From Platynereis dumerilii (taxonomy: Eukaryota; Annelida; Polychaeta; Phyllodocida; Nereididae): a stretch of DNA of 64,000 bases. The stretch covers positions 37,606,629-37,670,628 of the forward strand of contig JAPTHN010000011.1 of NCBI GenBank assembly GCA_026936325.1, given 5' to 3'. Position 1 is the first letter of the stretch, and every line of letters begins with the position of its first letter. The notes beneath the pieces are model-generated. The model saw only the letters and a program-made list of their open reading frames with translations, searched no databases and had not been told where the DNA came from. The position numbers and the translations under genes are program-made. Below are positions 25,106 to 40,100 of this stretch, one piece after another.

Positions 25106-28100
25106 ATATGCAGCAATTTACCCATCCATATATCTGACTGAAATAGTTGGGAGATTTATATAATTATTGAAATCCCATCTTTTGTGACCTAGTATTATGA
25201 TGACATAAATTTCCAGATCAGAAAACTGACCAATACACATCCTAGTGCCACCATGACATAGTTCCAGCTCAGCTCATTTGCACACACAAAACACAATACA
25301 CATAACTTTTAAAATGGTTGACAGCTCATTTGCATACACAAAACACAATACACATAATTTTCAAAATGGTGGACTGTAACACCAAAAAAAAACAACACGA
25401 AACTATCAAATCATTAACGGACTACTTAGAATTATTTAAGGTCAATACAAGTAGGCTGGAATAATAGTCCTGCATCTCTAGTTGCGTGCAATTTTAAAAT
25501 TAGGAGATATTTTGAAACATGCAAAGAGTAATTTCAGATTTTCTTCTAAAATTTTGAATTTCCCGCCTAAAGTTTACACTCTCTCACTCACTCTCTCACT
25601 CACTCTTTCATCCGCTTTTTCACGGACTACATAAATGGCGGTGTGTAAACACCTCCATTAAAAATGTGATATTTTATAATTATCTACCCAGAAGATGTAC
25701 AACATTATCTAAAGATTATGGAGTTTGATAATAGAATACTTTTGACTGATGTGTCTAAATTAATTGTTAAGTCATGGGCTGGGGTTCCAATCTAATTTAT
25801 TTGTGCACATTACTGCTGTGCTACAAAATAATTCCTAACATGCTGAAGGCCTAATTTACCAGTCTCTGCCCCCCCCCCGGATTCAGCCCAGCCTGCCATG
25901 AATCCTTCTGGGGGGGCAGAGACTGGTTAATTAGGACTTCAGCATGTTAGGAATTATTTGGTAGCAGTAATGTGCATCAGTGCACGCAAAAGGAAATTGA
26001 CTTTGGTCAGACATTTTGTCTGACGGGGAAACTGCTCTGGTCAGACAATTTTCACTTTTGTCAGACAAGCGGTCATTCAAAATGAAAAATATATTTTCAA
26101 AAATATACAATATTTAGCATGCCGCCATTTAATCACTAAATATTTATATGCATGATAGGCCTATGTAGTGACTCCAGTTAGCATTAATTTCTATTGCACA
26201 GCTTAAAATACCCCTAATGATTATTGTCAACCAAACTCCTCCCTTTCTTTTTGAAAAAAGTTCACTGATTCACTGTGCACTGCTCTCCCCAACTTCAAAG
26301 CTCAAACAGGTTTTTAGGAAAACTCTGGGAATTTTCTAGTGCTCTATCTTTGATATTATGTCAAGTATGCCTGTTTCAGTTGAACCTGGCTCACAGCAAT
26401 AGGCAATATCACATGAAAACTTAAAACAGGGTAGCCTAACTTGTTGATTGTAATTAACATTGGTCATCAAAAAGTGCTTATGTTCTGCCTGTGATAAAGA
26501 ATTGCAATTAAGTTAGTAATAAGGTAAATTGGCGTCAAAAGGAAAGTAGCTAAAACCAACACAATTGCAATCTACTGAAATGCATATTGGATGCAATAAC
26601 CATGATAACTGCAAATTGCGATTGACACTAGCATGAAAGGCTTGCAAATTGTCCAATTGGGTCTTTGTAATATCTACAGCAATCTTCTGTCGGTTTTTTT
26701 GTCCGACCTGGGATAGAAACAGGTCGGACAATCGTAAAAACGATCGGCAAAAGCCGATTGTCCGACGGTTTTTGCGCGCACTGATGTGCATACATGTTGA
26801 AGTCCTAAAGCCCCAATAATCCATCCATCAGCTCTGCTTGGTGGAGCAAAAACCTAGGTGGAGCCAAAAGCACGGTCGGCCGCCTGGTGTTAGCAGGTAA
26901 AACTAACATGGCCAACGCAATGTTCTGAGATCGCGATGTCAAAATTCGTCCTAAGTGATGATTTCTTTAATTTCTTGTAGCATGTATGTACCAATTATTT
27001 ATTTATTAATGTAGGAGGGGGTCAGAGGCCCCCCTACATGCATCTAAAGTGAATTTTTCGGGTACCCCCCGTCCATCTAAATCAATTTCTTTGGTATACC
27101 CCCATACATCTGAAGCGAATTTTCGCCGATCCCTACATGCATCTTACGAAAAATAAATCAACCCGACCACCCCCCCTCCAGGTTTTTAAATGGAATAGCC
27201 CTAACTATTGAAGCATCATTTCTGTAATTCTTATCATTTTCTTTTTGTGCGTGATTTATTTTTTGGCCACTAAAATGTATCTCTATGTGTAAGTTAAACA
27301 GCTATAAATGCTAAAGATAATTTTCTTCTCCCGAAGGCAAGCACACCATTGAAGAGTCATTGCATGCTAAGAAGCATTATACTTACAGAATAGCACCTCG
27401 TAATCGCCGCTGTTGCTCATGAGAAATTGGCCATCTTCAGACCAGTCAACGTGAGTGACAAAGCTGGAATGACCCTGCAAAGACACAATTGAAAGTTAGC
27501 TTAGTTTACTATGGGACAAAAAGTACAAATTTATTCTAACATTACCATAACTTGCATAACTTTAACTAACACAAACCCACTTGCAACTCCACTATTAAAA
27601 TTCAAAATTCAGATTCTTTATTGCTTGAAAAGATATTTAAGGACAGTTTCGAACTCACCGAGCATCGGCCAACCCTTTGGTATTTTCGGCCATCTTCAGA
27701 TACGGAATAGATATAAATGTAGTTATCACGAGATCCAATAGCCAAAGCAGACCCATCTGGAAGAAAGAGAGGAAGAAGTCAATGTCAAGGTCACAATGGG
27801 AGAAAGGCCATATGGGCAGCTCAGCAACCAGCCAATTTGTCTAAGATTACAAAGACATAACAAAATTTCTTGCACCATAACTCACCAGGAGAGAATTTGA
27901 CGGTCTCCAACTGCTCATTGCCATCCGTCCTTGTGGCAAGAATTTCCCGAGTAGTCACGTCAATGATCAACCAACGAGCAGTGACTGTTCCCACAACCAC
28001 GATGTTGCCTGCAGGGTGGAAAGAGGCACAGTGGCCACCATCCTGTTCAAGAAAATTAAGGAACAATTTAACAATATTCCAAAGTAAATCAAATTGTCTA

Positions 28101-31100
28101 GAGCTTATTCAGCAGCCTGATGCAGATGTAAAGACAAAATAACAAGTGCACCAACTGTTTCATGTCCTCTCAAACTGACAATAGGGCCTGAAAGTTACGC
28201 ATGTGTACTAGCTGAAAATCACGCAGGATCGCGCAAAAGTTGCAGTGATGGTACCAAGCCCAATGGCGGGCCTATTTGAATGAAACAAGAACGATCTTTG
28301 CAGGCAGGAAATAAGACATTATTCAGCAAACTAAAGATGATAACCTACCTGGTTAAGTCAAGTAAGGCCTGTATTTCAATATTCCAGTTATAATTTTGCA
28401 TGCCAGTGCCTGTTTGCCACGCAATCAGCCTGCATAGGCAGCTGCAAATTGCTGGTCGTCTGTTTACATTTTTCACGGAGCTGCCAATGAAATCCCATTG
28501 AGATAAATTCCACAAAAAGTCATGGAGCTCGACTCTATTATCATAAGGAAGATTCGGTTTTAGGAAAGGGATGCTTTTGAAGCCCCTGGGTCTATCCAGA
28601 GAGACAGAAAGTTAGCTCCCTATTCCTAAAGCATGGCGAGCGATAATACCTTGGTGCCAGCAAGTGGTGTTTTCCCACCAAGCTCACAAGAGGGCGCCCT
28701 CCACTTTCAGGCCCTATGATAACATCATAGACTGACAATTTTTCAAAAGACTTATTATATAGATATAAGTGACATTTCCATACGATATACAGCCTTAGTT
28801 GGACTTTCTGTTTGGCATATTCAAGCTAACCTTGCTCAGGAGTCAGGACTATCATTGTTTCATATTTCTCGTTTTAAACTCCAGTACAAACTGCATGATC
28901 AGAATAATTAAAACAATGTAAATGCAGGTATTGGATTTTCCTACACTATCATATTGCATTAGCAAAATCTCAGTTTTCTTGCCATGACAACAATCTCATA
29001 TGGAGTTGCAGATTTCAAGAACACATGATTGTTTTTTTGAAAGAGCATCCTTGCCTTTATTTGGAAAAGCAAGTTATTTTGATTTCAACCTTGTGGCATA
29101 AAAGGATGAGCGGGAGCATCAGCCTTGTTGTTTCAGTGTCTATTGATTAACCTTGCAGCTGCGAGCAAATAATGATTGCCCTTGCACATAAGCTCCCTCT
29201 GGAGTTCTACAGCGAGGCCACCTGGTGTAAAGAAGTTACCAAAACTAACAAATAGTTCCACTATCGGAATCAATATTGCCCTTTACAATTTCTCAGTATC
29301 TGACATCAAAATTCACGTAGAGGTTGATCTACTATACACAGTTTCAAAACAAGGGCCATCCGAACAATCTTTCACAGCACTTTCAGAATCAAAAGCCCAG
29401 CTTTTGGTCACATCAAAAGACACTGAAAACCAACTGATATTTATTTTTTGTCAAAATTGAGTGTAACTGCTCCAGAGTCACCGTGGCTAGTACTAATAAG
29501 ATTGCTAATTGCTCTCTTACATGGTGACACCTATAATAAATATACTCACAGGCAGATCCAGGGTCCAGATAGCAGAGTGAGTGAGGGTGTCCCACAGATA
29601 CAGCAGACGGTCGTAGCTGCAGGTGACAAATTGGTGTTGGTTAGGGTGAGATGCAAGACCCCAGAGTTCATCCATGTGACCCTGGACGATGGGGGTAAAC
29701 TTGAGATGCAGTGACCCCTGGAGGATGCAGTTGCGAGTTGTCCCTACGATCACCATGTTGCCCCTTCCTTGGCTCAACATGCGCACAGGGCCAAACTGCT
29801 CCGGGATCTGAAGGACGAATAATATTTAATCCAAACTGATCTTCTGCATAAGAAAAGTTAGGTTACATTTTTGTAAACAAATCTAACATATATTTAGCTA
29901 TCCCAAAATGTTTTGCTTTATATAATACAAGAATTTTTAAATCTCTCGAATCAGGATTATTCCTTATGTACAGAGGAAAATAACTGTCTACAAAAGACAG
30001 CATTTTTATAGTGAGACAGTGTATTATTTATTTCAATTTACACTTCAAAATTTCCAGTTTATAGTTCACAAGTTTTTACAATTTACTGTTCAAAATGTTT
30101 AATTTGGCAAAAAATTTGAATCTACTGAATTAGTTTTTACACTTTTTTTCTGGTGCAGTATCACAATCAGAATAGTATAAGAGACAGTCACCCACCTCAT
30201 ACTCCACACCCGTCCTCTGGTAATCGGCACTCCACTGAACCAAACAGCGATCTTTGCCTCCAGTCAGCAAGGTCCCATCCTTCATGATGCAAATAGAGAA
30301 TATTCCTCCTTCATGGGCTCCTGTCACAGCCTGGCTAATTCGGTTACTTCCTAAATACCAAAGATAGAGACAATTAATATGCGTTTCTGCATATTTAAGA
30401 TATTTCGTTCTGAATGTTTTTCTACTAATTTCAAATACTGAATCATTGTATGTGTATGGTGTGAAAGTCATGCATGTTCATGTGATGTGAGATAATAGCA
30501 TTGTTGAATTTACATGCAAAAAATAATTTAAATCAAAACTTAATGTATGCGTGATGCGAAACTTGACTGTGTCTTCTTTTTGAAATTGCACAAAAAATGA
30601 AAAATATACCAACATTTGGCTGTCCTTTCTATTTTAAATTGCCAAAAAATCAAAATTACCAAATTACTGCATTACAAGTAGCTAATGTACAATAATTATA
30701 TGCTGCTGTCCAAATGATTACATGAGGAAGTTCCGAAGCATGTCTTACACCAAGGTTAGTAATGGTGGAGGTTCAAGAGATGTGAGCGAGGGGTGTCTTG
30801 TTCAAAGCGATGGTAGTTATGCACCAGGATGGGTACCTTTTTGATGGAGGTAGAGGTATGGTATTTGAGATTTGGAGGTTTAGTTGTTTTGATTTAAGTT
30901 AGTAATCTTTCATGTAAGTTTAGTAGTTTTAATGTTTGCCTAAGCCTCAACAGATTTATTCTTCAATTTGACAAAGGCCCAGCATAGTTGAGCACTTACC
31001 CTTTTATTAATATGCTAACACGTAATAAATTAATCAACCTAATCGTCTTCACCACCGACACTAATGACACAAATGAACTGCAGACCAATTAGCTAGCATC

Positions 31101-34100
31101 TCACTTCATGAGAAGACAATCACAGACTATGACAGATGACAGACTGACTGACGCAAGACAATCACAGGCGTGGCTTTAAATGGCAGCAAATGTAACAAAT
31201 AAATGAGATCATGAGAATGCAAAGTGCAACGCCTTTTCAAAACAAACTGATTTTGTGAAATGAGAATATATGCATACATTTCCACTACAAATTGACAGAT
31301 ATATCTTTTGCAAAACAGCTTGCAAGTTGCAAATAAAATTAAATAAATTACATCACCATCAGTTATGGCATAAATGATAATATATCAACTATAGCACAAG
31401 GTCAGACCTTTTGATTAGACGCTGGTGCCATCTCATGGAAAACCCCTGGACTACAGGTGATTTATTGGAATTATAACATTGATTGATTTAGAATCAACAT
31501 ACTACCATTTAAAGCCACTCCCATACAACGGAGCTTGAACAAAGAGCAACTGAATTGGTGACAATTTGGCGGCAGAATGAATGAACGGTGGCGCAGCAAA
31601 TAAAGACACTTATCACATGAGTAACCAATGCACGTAGATTGGCCCGATAAGCCAGAGATCTTACCTTCCTCTATCTCATCTACACAAGAAACAAGGGAGG
31701 GTTAATCAACACACACGATCTATCAACACAAGCAATCACAGGGCATTTGTGGAAATTCATTTATGAACAAGTCGCTTAGAGGACAAACGGCAAAAAATAG
31801 TGCATCCAACAGTAAATAGTATCCCCAAACTGAATAAGCTACACACAGGATTAGCTTATTCACAGTTGTTCACACCTTTTCAACCAATCCTGCTCTTCAT
31901 TCAGTCTTGGGAGGGTACTATCTGTTGGATACACTACTTGAGCCGGACAAACACTGAAATGCAAGGGACGACGTAAGCAGTGGATCACTGTGGATGATGC
32001 AATTGAATGTATAAGACAATCTGTAAAACTGTATTGCAATATAATTGTCATATCATGTGTTACTGTTCTTAAGACGAAGGGTAGTCTCCACACTGCAAAC
32101 ATCTATCAAACGGGGTAATATCTGCACACTTCGAATCATACAGGATATTTTGACGGTACTGATTTATACAAAGATCTACAAACGATTGTATGAATGCAAT
32201 GCACATGTATGTAATGACCAAATGAATCAAAAAGAATAGATAACTGACCTCTTCCCCAGACAAGTAAATTGCCATTAGAGTCTCCTGTGATCAGATCTCC
32301 GCTCTCCGAAAATGCCAAGCAAGTCACAAACTTTGGTTTGTCATATTTCTGCAAATATAAGAACGAATCGATGTAACTGATGTTGAGGTTGTGAGAATGC
32401 ATTATGGCAAGATCCACTTTTGAGTTATAAGCACACATAATGTGTGCCCAGCTATGAAGCTCTGCAAGAGACACTCGCACCTCTTGCCTTGTCTGCCAGA
32501 CCTCACAGCAGAGCACATACTCTTGAGCAGGTTATCCTCCATCGCAAGGTCTCTCGGGAGAGTATATCCTCATCCCTCGGCCGTCCAACTATGTGCTTGT
32601 GCAAAATTTCCCTTGCAAGTGAGGGTAAGATCATTTACGAACCTTGCAGATGAGTCATGAGAAATTTAATGTCTATTTAGGAGCTTTCTACTAAGTAGAA
32701 CTGGTAATGAGTCTGTTTAAGATGCTGCAGCAGGATTTCTGTCACACCGACACCTTTCAACACAAAATTGTACAAATTTGAAAGAATCCCGATATCACTT
32801 CATCTTCTGGTCTTAAGAACTATTCACAAACCTCAAAGATGCCCATTTTCTTGGTGAGAGTGCATCCCTCCAGGTTCCAGAAGGCTAAGTGATTTTTGCC
32901 GCAGGTGACCAGTGTAGTTTTATCCAAGGGGTGGAATTCTACCACTAACACAGGATCCGTTGAACTCTTGGTCTCCGTGATCTTGTGACCCTTGTCTCCT
33001 TTATTCCACTCCCACACAGAGATGACATGCTCATTCGCTTCGTCTATGGCAGCCAAGAAACTGCCCCCATCAGCTTTGGAGAAAGACAAGCATGCCACGG
33101 CACGCTCAAAGTCTCCCAGTCCCAACACATGAAGAGTGTTCAGACTCACGGAGTCCCAGATCCTAACATGTGGCTGCAAGAAATCATACAGTACACAATT
33201 AGAGGCAGTTACAATTTTAATTGAAGAAAAATTAATTCAACGAAGGAACTTAAGAAGAAACTTAAGGTGACTATTATCACATAGGAGAAAAATATCACTA
33301 TTTTTTTTAATAAAGTCCTTTGTCAGTTTGTGGTATGTTCATGCAAGACCTGTTCAAAATGAACTCTTTTCGAAGGTTCCAGACTCTCATGCTGAAAAAC
33401 CGGCATTCTCTTTCTATCCTATATATATATATATATATAAATACACCAACTTACGCGAGACACATACAGAGAGAATCTCATATTATACAAGTTGCATTTT
33501 AACCGAGCAACTCTTATATTGCCATCAGGCTGCATCCAATGAAGAATTATGAAGCATTACATCTCACAAAATATGTTTGATGCAATATAACACAGTTTGA
33601 ACACATCACAGGTTATAGTATGGTTGTATTTCAACGAGTAACATTAACATGAATGTTAGACTGTTAGTTTAATCAAATGAACCGAAAAGCGAGTGTAAGA
33701 GCTACATGTAGTTAACTAGTGCATAATACTGACATGTTTGTGTTTGAATTTATAAGCAGAGAGAAAATGGTGTGATGTATGAATGTGAAGCATAGCATGT
33801 AAATATATATTATAAACAATAAACATATATGTAGATATTGTAGTGAAAAGAAACTATCCTTTGTATGAAATGCAGAATCTAAATGATATTAGATTTGGAT
33901 TATACCATGCAAGCTGACTTCTGTTGTGTCCCTCGATCATACATGAGAAGGACAAACATACACTGACTACAGGGTTAGTGCAAATTTATGAAACAGTTAT
34001 CATTACAAGTGCAAACACGGAAGTCAAGAAGTTCTCACCCGCAGTTCTCCTGCCTCTTTTTTACTTCCCTGAATTAATTAAACAAAACTTGCATCTTACA

Positions 34101-37100
34101 ATTTAGTAATTAAATTTAAATTAAATTTACAAAGCTACTTAAAATTCAAAAGGTTTTGGTTAATACACAAAACCATCTTTAGGACTTAGGTGCATGTAGT
34201 CAACTCCTTAAAGAGCAAATCAAACAATTTATGAATTAATTATGAATAGAACACATTAAAAGACTTACCCTTCCTTCCTTCTTGTCATGCCCGGCAACCT
34301 GACCCGTTGCTATGGTGATCTTATCTGGGTGCACAGCAAGGCTGAAATATTATGAAAATTTATAATACCAACCTGGACATCATGTAATAAAACATTTATA
34401 AATCTAAAAGATGACAAAGGAAACAGAACTTGACAATTCAACCATGCTTTTTCAATGCCACATGATAACCATTTGAACCTGAACATTTATATTTGCTTTG
34501 AAAAATTTACAGAGAATTGCTGCAATATGTGTACAAAACATCACGTTTTGAAATAACCCAGGAGTCCTTGAGTGTGAGGCTACCACATTTAGGCCTAAGA
34601 CCAGTTGTCATTTTTTGGAAGTAGATAATAAATAAATATATAAACATTTTGACCAATTTCAAGCCATGAATACTACATTCATATCATAACAGAAATAATT
34701 TTACTACAATAATATCAGACCATAATGGATTCCATGACATAAGTTTCCCTTACCACTTGACGTCATCAGTGTGGCCCAGGTAATGCCTCTGCATGTGATC
34801 CTGAACATTGTACAGCACAACAACGGCAGCCGTGAAGTAGACAAGCTCTCCCGTCGGCAGCTGGTACAAGTTGTTTCTGCAGTCTCTACCTCGGTAGCCA
34901 TAACTTGGTAAGTCAAGGACAAAGATTATCATTGCAGCAACAGAAATTCTTTGATACATCAAAAGGCTCTGCTAATTCTTGAGAACTACTCAGAAACCAG
35001 AGCAACACAGAAATTCATAAAATTTGAGAGAGGCAACTGCGGAACTCTTAAGATTCTGACAGCCAGTTCAGTCATTTCAAGACACAAATCTGGCAGAAAG
35101 ATACTTATTACATGTATACAGATATGACAAGTGCAGCCCTCTAAGCCCAGTTATGGGAGCTCACAAGGGTAAAACTCTAACATGATATCAAAGAGAACTA
35201 AATTATAGTGAAGTTTGATTTCTCATCTGAAACATTAGTAGCTTTGCAAGCAGCCAAGAACAAGGATACACCCATTCCAACTTGAGGTTCTCCTTGGCAG
35301 CTTGGCCAAGTTTTGTGACATCGTAGTCCGTCATAGAACTGGGGGCGTATAAGTTGATGGCCCTTCCTCGCATGTACATACGCATAGATCCCTCATCTGC
35401 AAAATATCATAGAAATTTAGTTAGTGATCAGCAATGATTCAGCACTGTTCATGTTGACAGTAAATTAAACATGTTTGACCACATTTAACATTTTCTTCTA
35501 ATATGTAATATTTTAAATTTCAACATGGGATCTGTCTGATTCTCTAAAAGTGTATTTTCCAAAATCCATGATAAAATATATACTAAAAGCATATTTCCTC
35601 ATGCACAAGAAATACCAATAACCATATTTTCCAAATTAAACACTAGCTACTATTGTTGAAATATGTTAAAGATGTAGTGCAGAATAGCGGACCCTAATTA
35701 TTGATAATCTTTGAAATGGATCGCAATGCATTTGTTTTGATCAGGCAACAAGATTTTAGTTATAAACCATTAAAGATAATTCAAGTGGCTTGTGGTCATA
35801 ATTTAGGGTCTGCTATCATGCACTTTCTTCTCCGTGATAGGTAATCTCCAGAGTTGAATTGCTACGATATAGATTTTTTCTCAAGACACCCGAGTAGACG
35901 TAAAACACAACATTTTAGAAATTACAAAATCTTATCTTACCAAAACTAATATATAGTATCAAACATAGCATGGTTCTACAGATGATGGATTAGAGAAACT
36001 CAAAATAAACAACACAGACACGGGGAATAAATCCAAACTTCCTGATGCGTTACCAAATTTCAACCAGTAATAATAAGTAAAAGAAGTCCAAAATGCCTGT
36101 CAGATAAATAGGGTCTTCAGTGTTTGAATATAGTGACTCCGTATTAAGCTGGTTTAAGGGCAGGTATCCATCTAATGATTTGAACGGTGGGATTTTCATG
36201 TTAAAAATGTTTAATTGACTAAGCGGAACACTAACTGACTTTAATGAGTTATCATTACTTCCATTTTATTCAGGGAGGTATCACAAACACTGGGAACCAT
36301 TTTTCTCCTTCTTCCAAGAGAAAAGACTTACTGTTGAGACTTAGGCCGGAGACTAGCAATAAAATACAATATAATTGCATCAATACTTCTTTAAAGGTAT
36401 TAGACGATAGACAGTGCGAATAATCAGAAGAATTTAAATTTTTTTCGGAAAGAGAGGACAGAATTAGCCATGGAGTGTAACCCCAGTTAACACCTTAGCT
36501 TACCTAGGGCTGCACATTTAAAGTAACAGAAGAAAATCATTACAAGGTCCACATATTTTTCATGCAGCATCACAATTGGAAACATTAAAAGACCGACTCT
36601 TCGTACAAGCTAAACATTACACAAAGGTATTATAAGTGCCACAACTCTATTCACAAACAAAGAATATTAGATTTTCAAAAGTGACAGAATCAAACGATAC
36701 ACTGGAGCTATTTACAACAACATTGCATTACACTGAGAAGGACACAACAAAAAATTTTTAATTGTTGAAAAACATAGCTACCTGCGCTGAAGGCTGGTTC
36801 CCGAGCACTGAAATATCAAGAAAATATACATTAGTTTAACGAAGAGCAATTTTAAAAATGAAAATATGCATGGAAATTATGAAATAAATTACCGAAAGGC
36901 ATGATAATCAAATGTAATATAGATATATCTATATCTGTTATATAGATATTATATCATAAGCATTTATTACATCTTTTCTACATATTATATTTACTGTAGA
37001 GCATCACAAAGAACAGAGAATAGTTCCTACAGAGGTCACCACCGGCCACCACCTGGTGAAATGATCCCAAACTAGGATCAGTCCTCATGCCGTATACCAA

Positions 37101-40100
37101 GATCTAGGCAACCACTATCATATATGTTCTTGCATCAACTATATCATAAGTCATTTTCTTTCACCACATATTGCGGAGCAATGCTTGTACAAACATATGC
37201 ATAAATATGAATACATAATGTTACAGTCACAAGAATTGGTGAAGAAATACCATAAATTTGATACATCGCAACCAATTAAGAACAATTAAGAAAAGTCACA
37301 ATACAGTGTGTTAACAATTTACAAAGCAAAATACAATATGGGATTTAAAGCAATGAACTATATACCACAAGCATTAATTATTTGAAGACATTGTTAACAG
37401 AATCGATACCAAACAATAACATTAATTTGTTCAAGCAAAACCATTGAAACAAATACATCACTTTAATCTTATAAATAGTTGGTTATGGGTAGCTTAGTAG
37501 TATCATTAAATTGTTTAAACATCATCAAATTATATAACAGATGTACACGATACAATTTTGTCAGCAGTTTAAATTTTTAACATAGACAATCTGAAAAGTG
37601 CTTACGACAGCACTAACTCTGCCAACAAAATTCCAAAGTGCCTCTGGATTCAGCAAACATAAACGCAAACCGAGGACTGAAGTAGATTAATTTCTAAAAC
37701 AGGTTAAAATGATTATCACAAATTCACAATCATAATTGGAACATATTTCTGGAATGGGTCAGTACGAGAACAAATAAATATTCCAAGTGTTATATAAATA
37801 AATATTCAGCAGAACAGAAATTAGAACACATAAATAGATATGTTTATATTATCAGCTAGTAATACATAGTATATTAGCTAGTAGAACAGCTAGAGATTGG
37901 TTATTCTGGTTAATGGAGCAATTCAGGCAGCCTTACCACACATCTTAAGGACACAGCGCAACATATGAGCAAAGGAGTCAAGAGGCACCAAGTTGCAGGA
38001 CGAAACTGAAGCAAAACATCAACTTAGCTAACCTTAAATTATGTGCACAAGACTACAAATACATCTTGGTGGATTAACTACATGCTAACAAATAACGGAC
38101 ATACTTAAGTGCGTGGTTACTCATATTTGTGCTGTAATACTGAACTACTCGGATTGGAACAAAATAAACATTTGATCGGGGACAAAACTAAAATGTGTTG
38201 TTGTACAAAAATGCATCAAGAACAAAATATATATAAAATGTAGCTTAATGACTAACACCCTTAGAGAAATGGAGATACAGAGTGTAGCAAAACTACAGCC
38301 CAATATTTATAAATAAATGCCCTTTAGGAAAAATTCTTTACCCCTTTGCAGGCGAGGCTGTGCTTATTCTGGAAGTGTTCAAACTAGATAAAGATCCACT
38401 ACGTCTATAAAAACAAACAATCAAAAAAGTCGGCAATTTAGGTCACACAAACATTCGTGGAGGATGCTGTAAGTCAAAGGTAAGACGTCAAGATCAAACA
38501 TAAATTAGTTCAGATGATGGAATGAGTGAAAACACACATGCTCACACAAAATCTGTCAATTATAATTTAGTTAGAGCTCTAAGAACTAATAACAAGGCTT
38601 AACAGAAACTGCATTCAGGTAAAATTAACACACTCTTTGGAAAAGTCTATTGATGTATAGCTCAGCAACTGTGAATGCTTCAGGTATGGACCATGGAATG
38701 ACTAGATGCAAAACGATAAAGAAAATCTTAAGAAAATAAGAAAAATATCAAATGGAAGGACACAAAAAATGAAACAATAACCAAAATGAAAAGAGAAAAA
38801 AAGCCGACCACATCTACTAAATAAGGGATATATCAGATATGGAATAACAAATGGGTTCCAGAAACCAAACAACTCCTTGTGGTATCAGACAGTGCAGATA
38901 AGATCATAGGAATGAGGGTCAAACCAAGATAACACAGTTAACACCCAATGGAAATAAGCCTCGGACAAGTCTGCACAAATATGTCCAACTGCCAGCTACA
39001 TCAGTCACCTCGACTGTTCAAAGCTTTCAGGGAAGCAAAATCCAATTCACAAACCCAGTACAACTTCATTTAAATCACACATGCAACCAAACAGTGTAAT
39101 TGAACACACCAGTTCAGCAGAAACATTGCCAGGGCAACATGTATGTCCCATAACAGCATGCCATTCCGCCTCTGATGACCATAATTGATGTCAGATCCTG
39201 GACTGATGCCAACTTGCATACAAGTTGATACAACCAGGAAAAGTATGCATATACTTTAATATATGTTATTTATCGAAGCTCGTAAGGATGTTTTAGTAAC
39301 ACATCTTAATGGGTTGTTAGAAAATAAACAAATGGTTTGTAAGCTATGACTCCACATGAAATCCTTATTTAGTCTTATACGTCTAAAATCAATTAAGAGC
39401 AATCCACATCAAGGTGCCATACAATTAGTGATGCTGTAACAAACTGACATTATCCATAACATCAGATATTAGCACTTACGAAGACATCTCTGGAGGAGCA
39501 GTTGCCTCTCTGGTTGTTGGTCTGGGTTCTCTAGTGACACTGGGGGTCCTGGATCGAGGATTGCGAGGTGTTGCGACTGCCAAACTGAGCTGGCTTCTAA
39601 AGCAACCAAAAGGTTTTCAGTTTTTTTTCACAGTTTTGTAAACAGCTTTTGGGAGATTTCTACCTGAGTTGTTCACAAGAGCTTTTGCAACAGATATAAA
39701 CTTCGCACAGGTGTCAGGGGACTCAGCTAGAAACTGAGAAGAGATGTTGTTCACAGTATTCAATGTAATCCACAGAAAATCTGATTAGTCTAATATCCAA
39801 ACAGCCAAAGCTACAATCTGGTGAATCAACAGTGTGTCAAACTGCATAAAACTTTGCAAAACTCCAGTGAAAAGACTATGCAGGTATTCAAATGCAAGTG
39901 AGGAGCACCGAATGGCAACTGGGTCATAAACCGATGAATATGTAGACAACTAGGAAGTGACAACCCACTGACCACGGAGCTTACATGAATATGTATAACC
40001 TCATGCATATGCATGACCTAAAGAATGGAACTGTCCTATATATAGCACTACACAGAAAAATTTAACACTAAGAACATTTGGCAGACAGATTGAAAACAGG

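Larger units (their letters stand above)
18683..27386. other. EML intron 18 (8.7 kb), satellites and transposons
   Basis: Nearly all of this intron is explained by the elements and arrays listed separately. Between about 19430-19830 and 22670-23120 I see nothing I can name. Confidence 0.6.

Noticed and set aside
32435-32660. Plus-strand ORFs opposite the EML exon 13-12 intron
   Set aside because: No domain, overlap each other in different frames; shadows of intron sequence.
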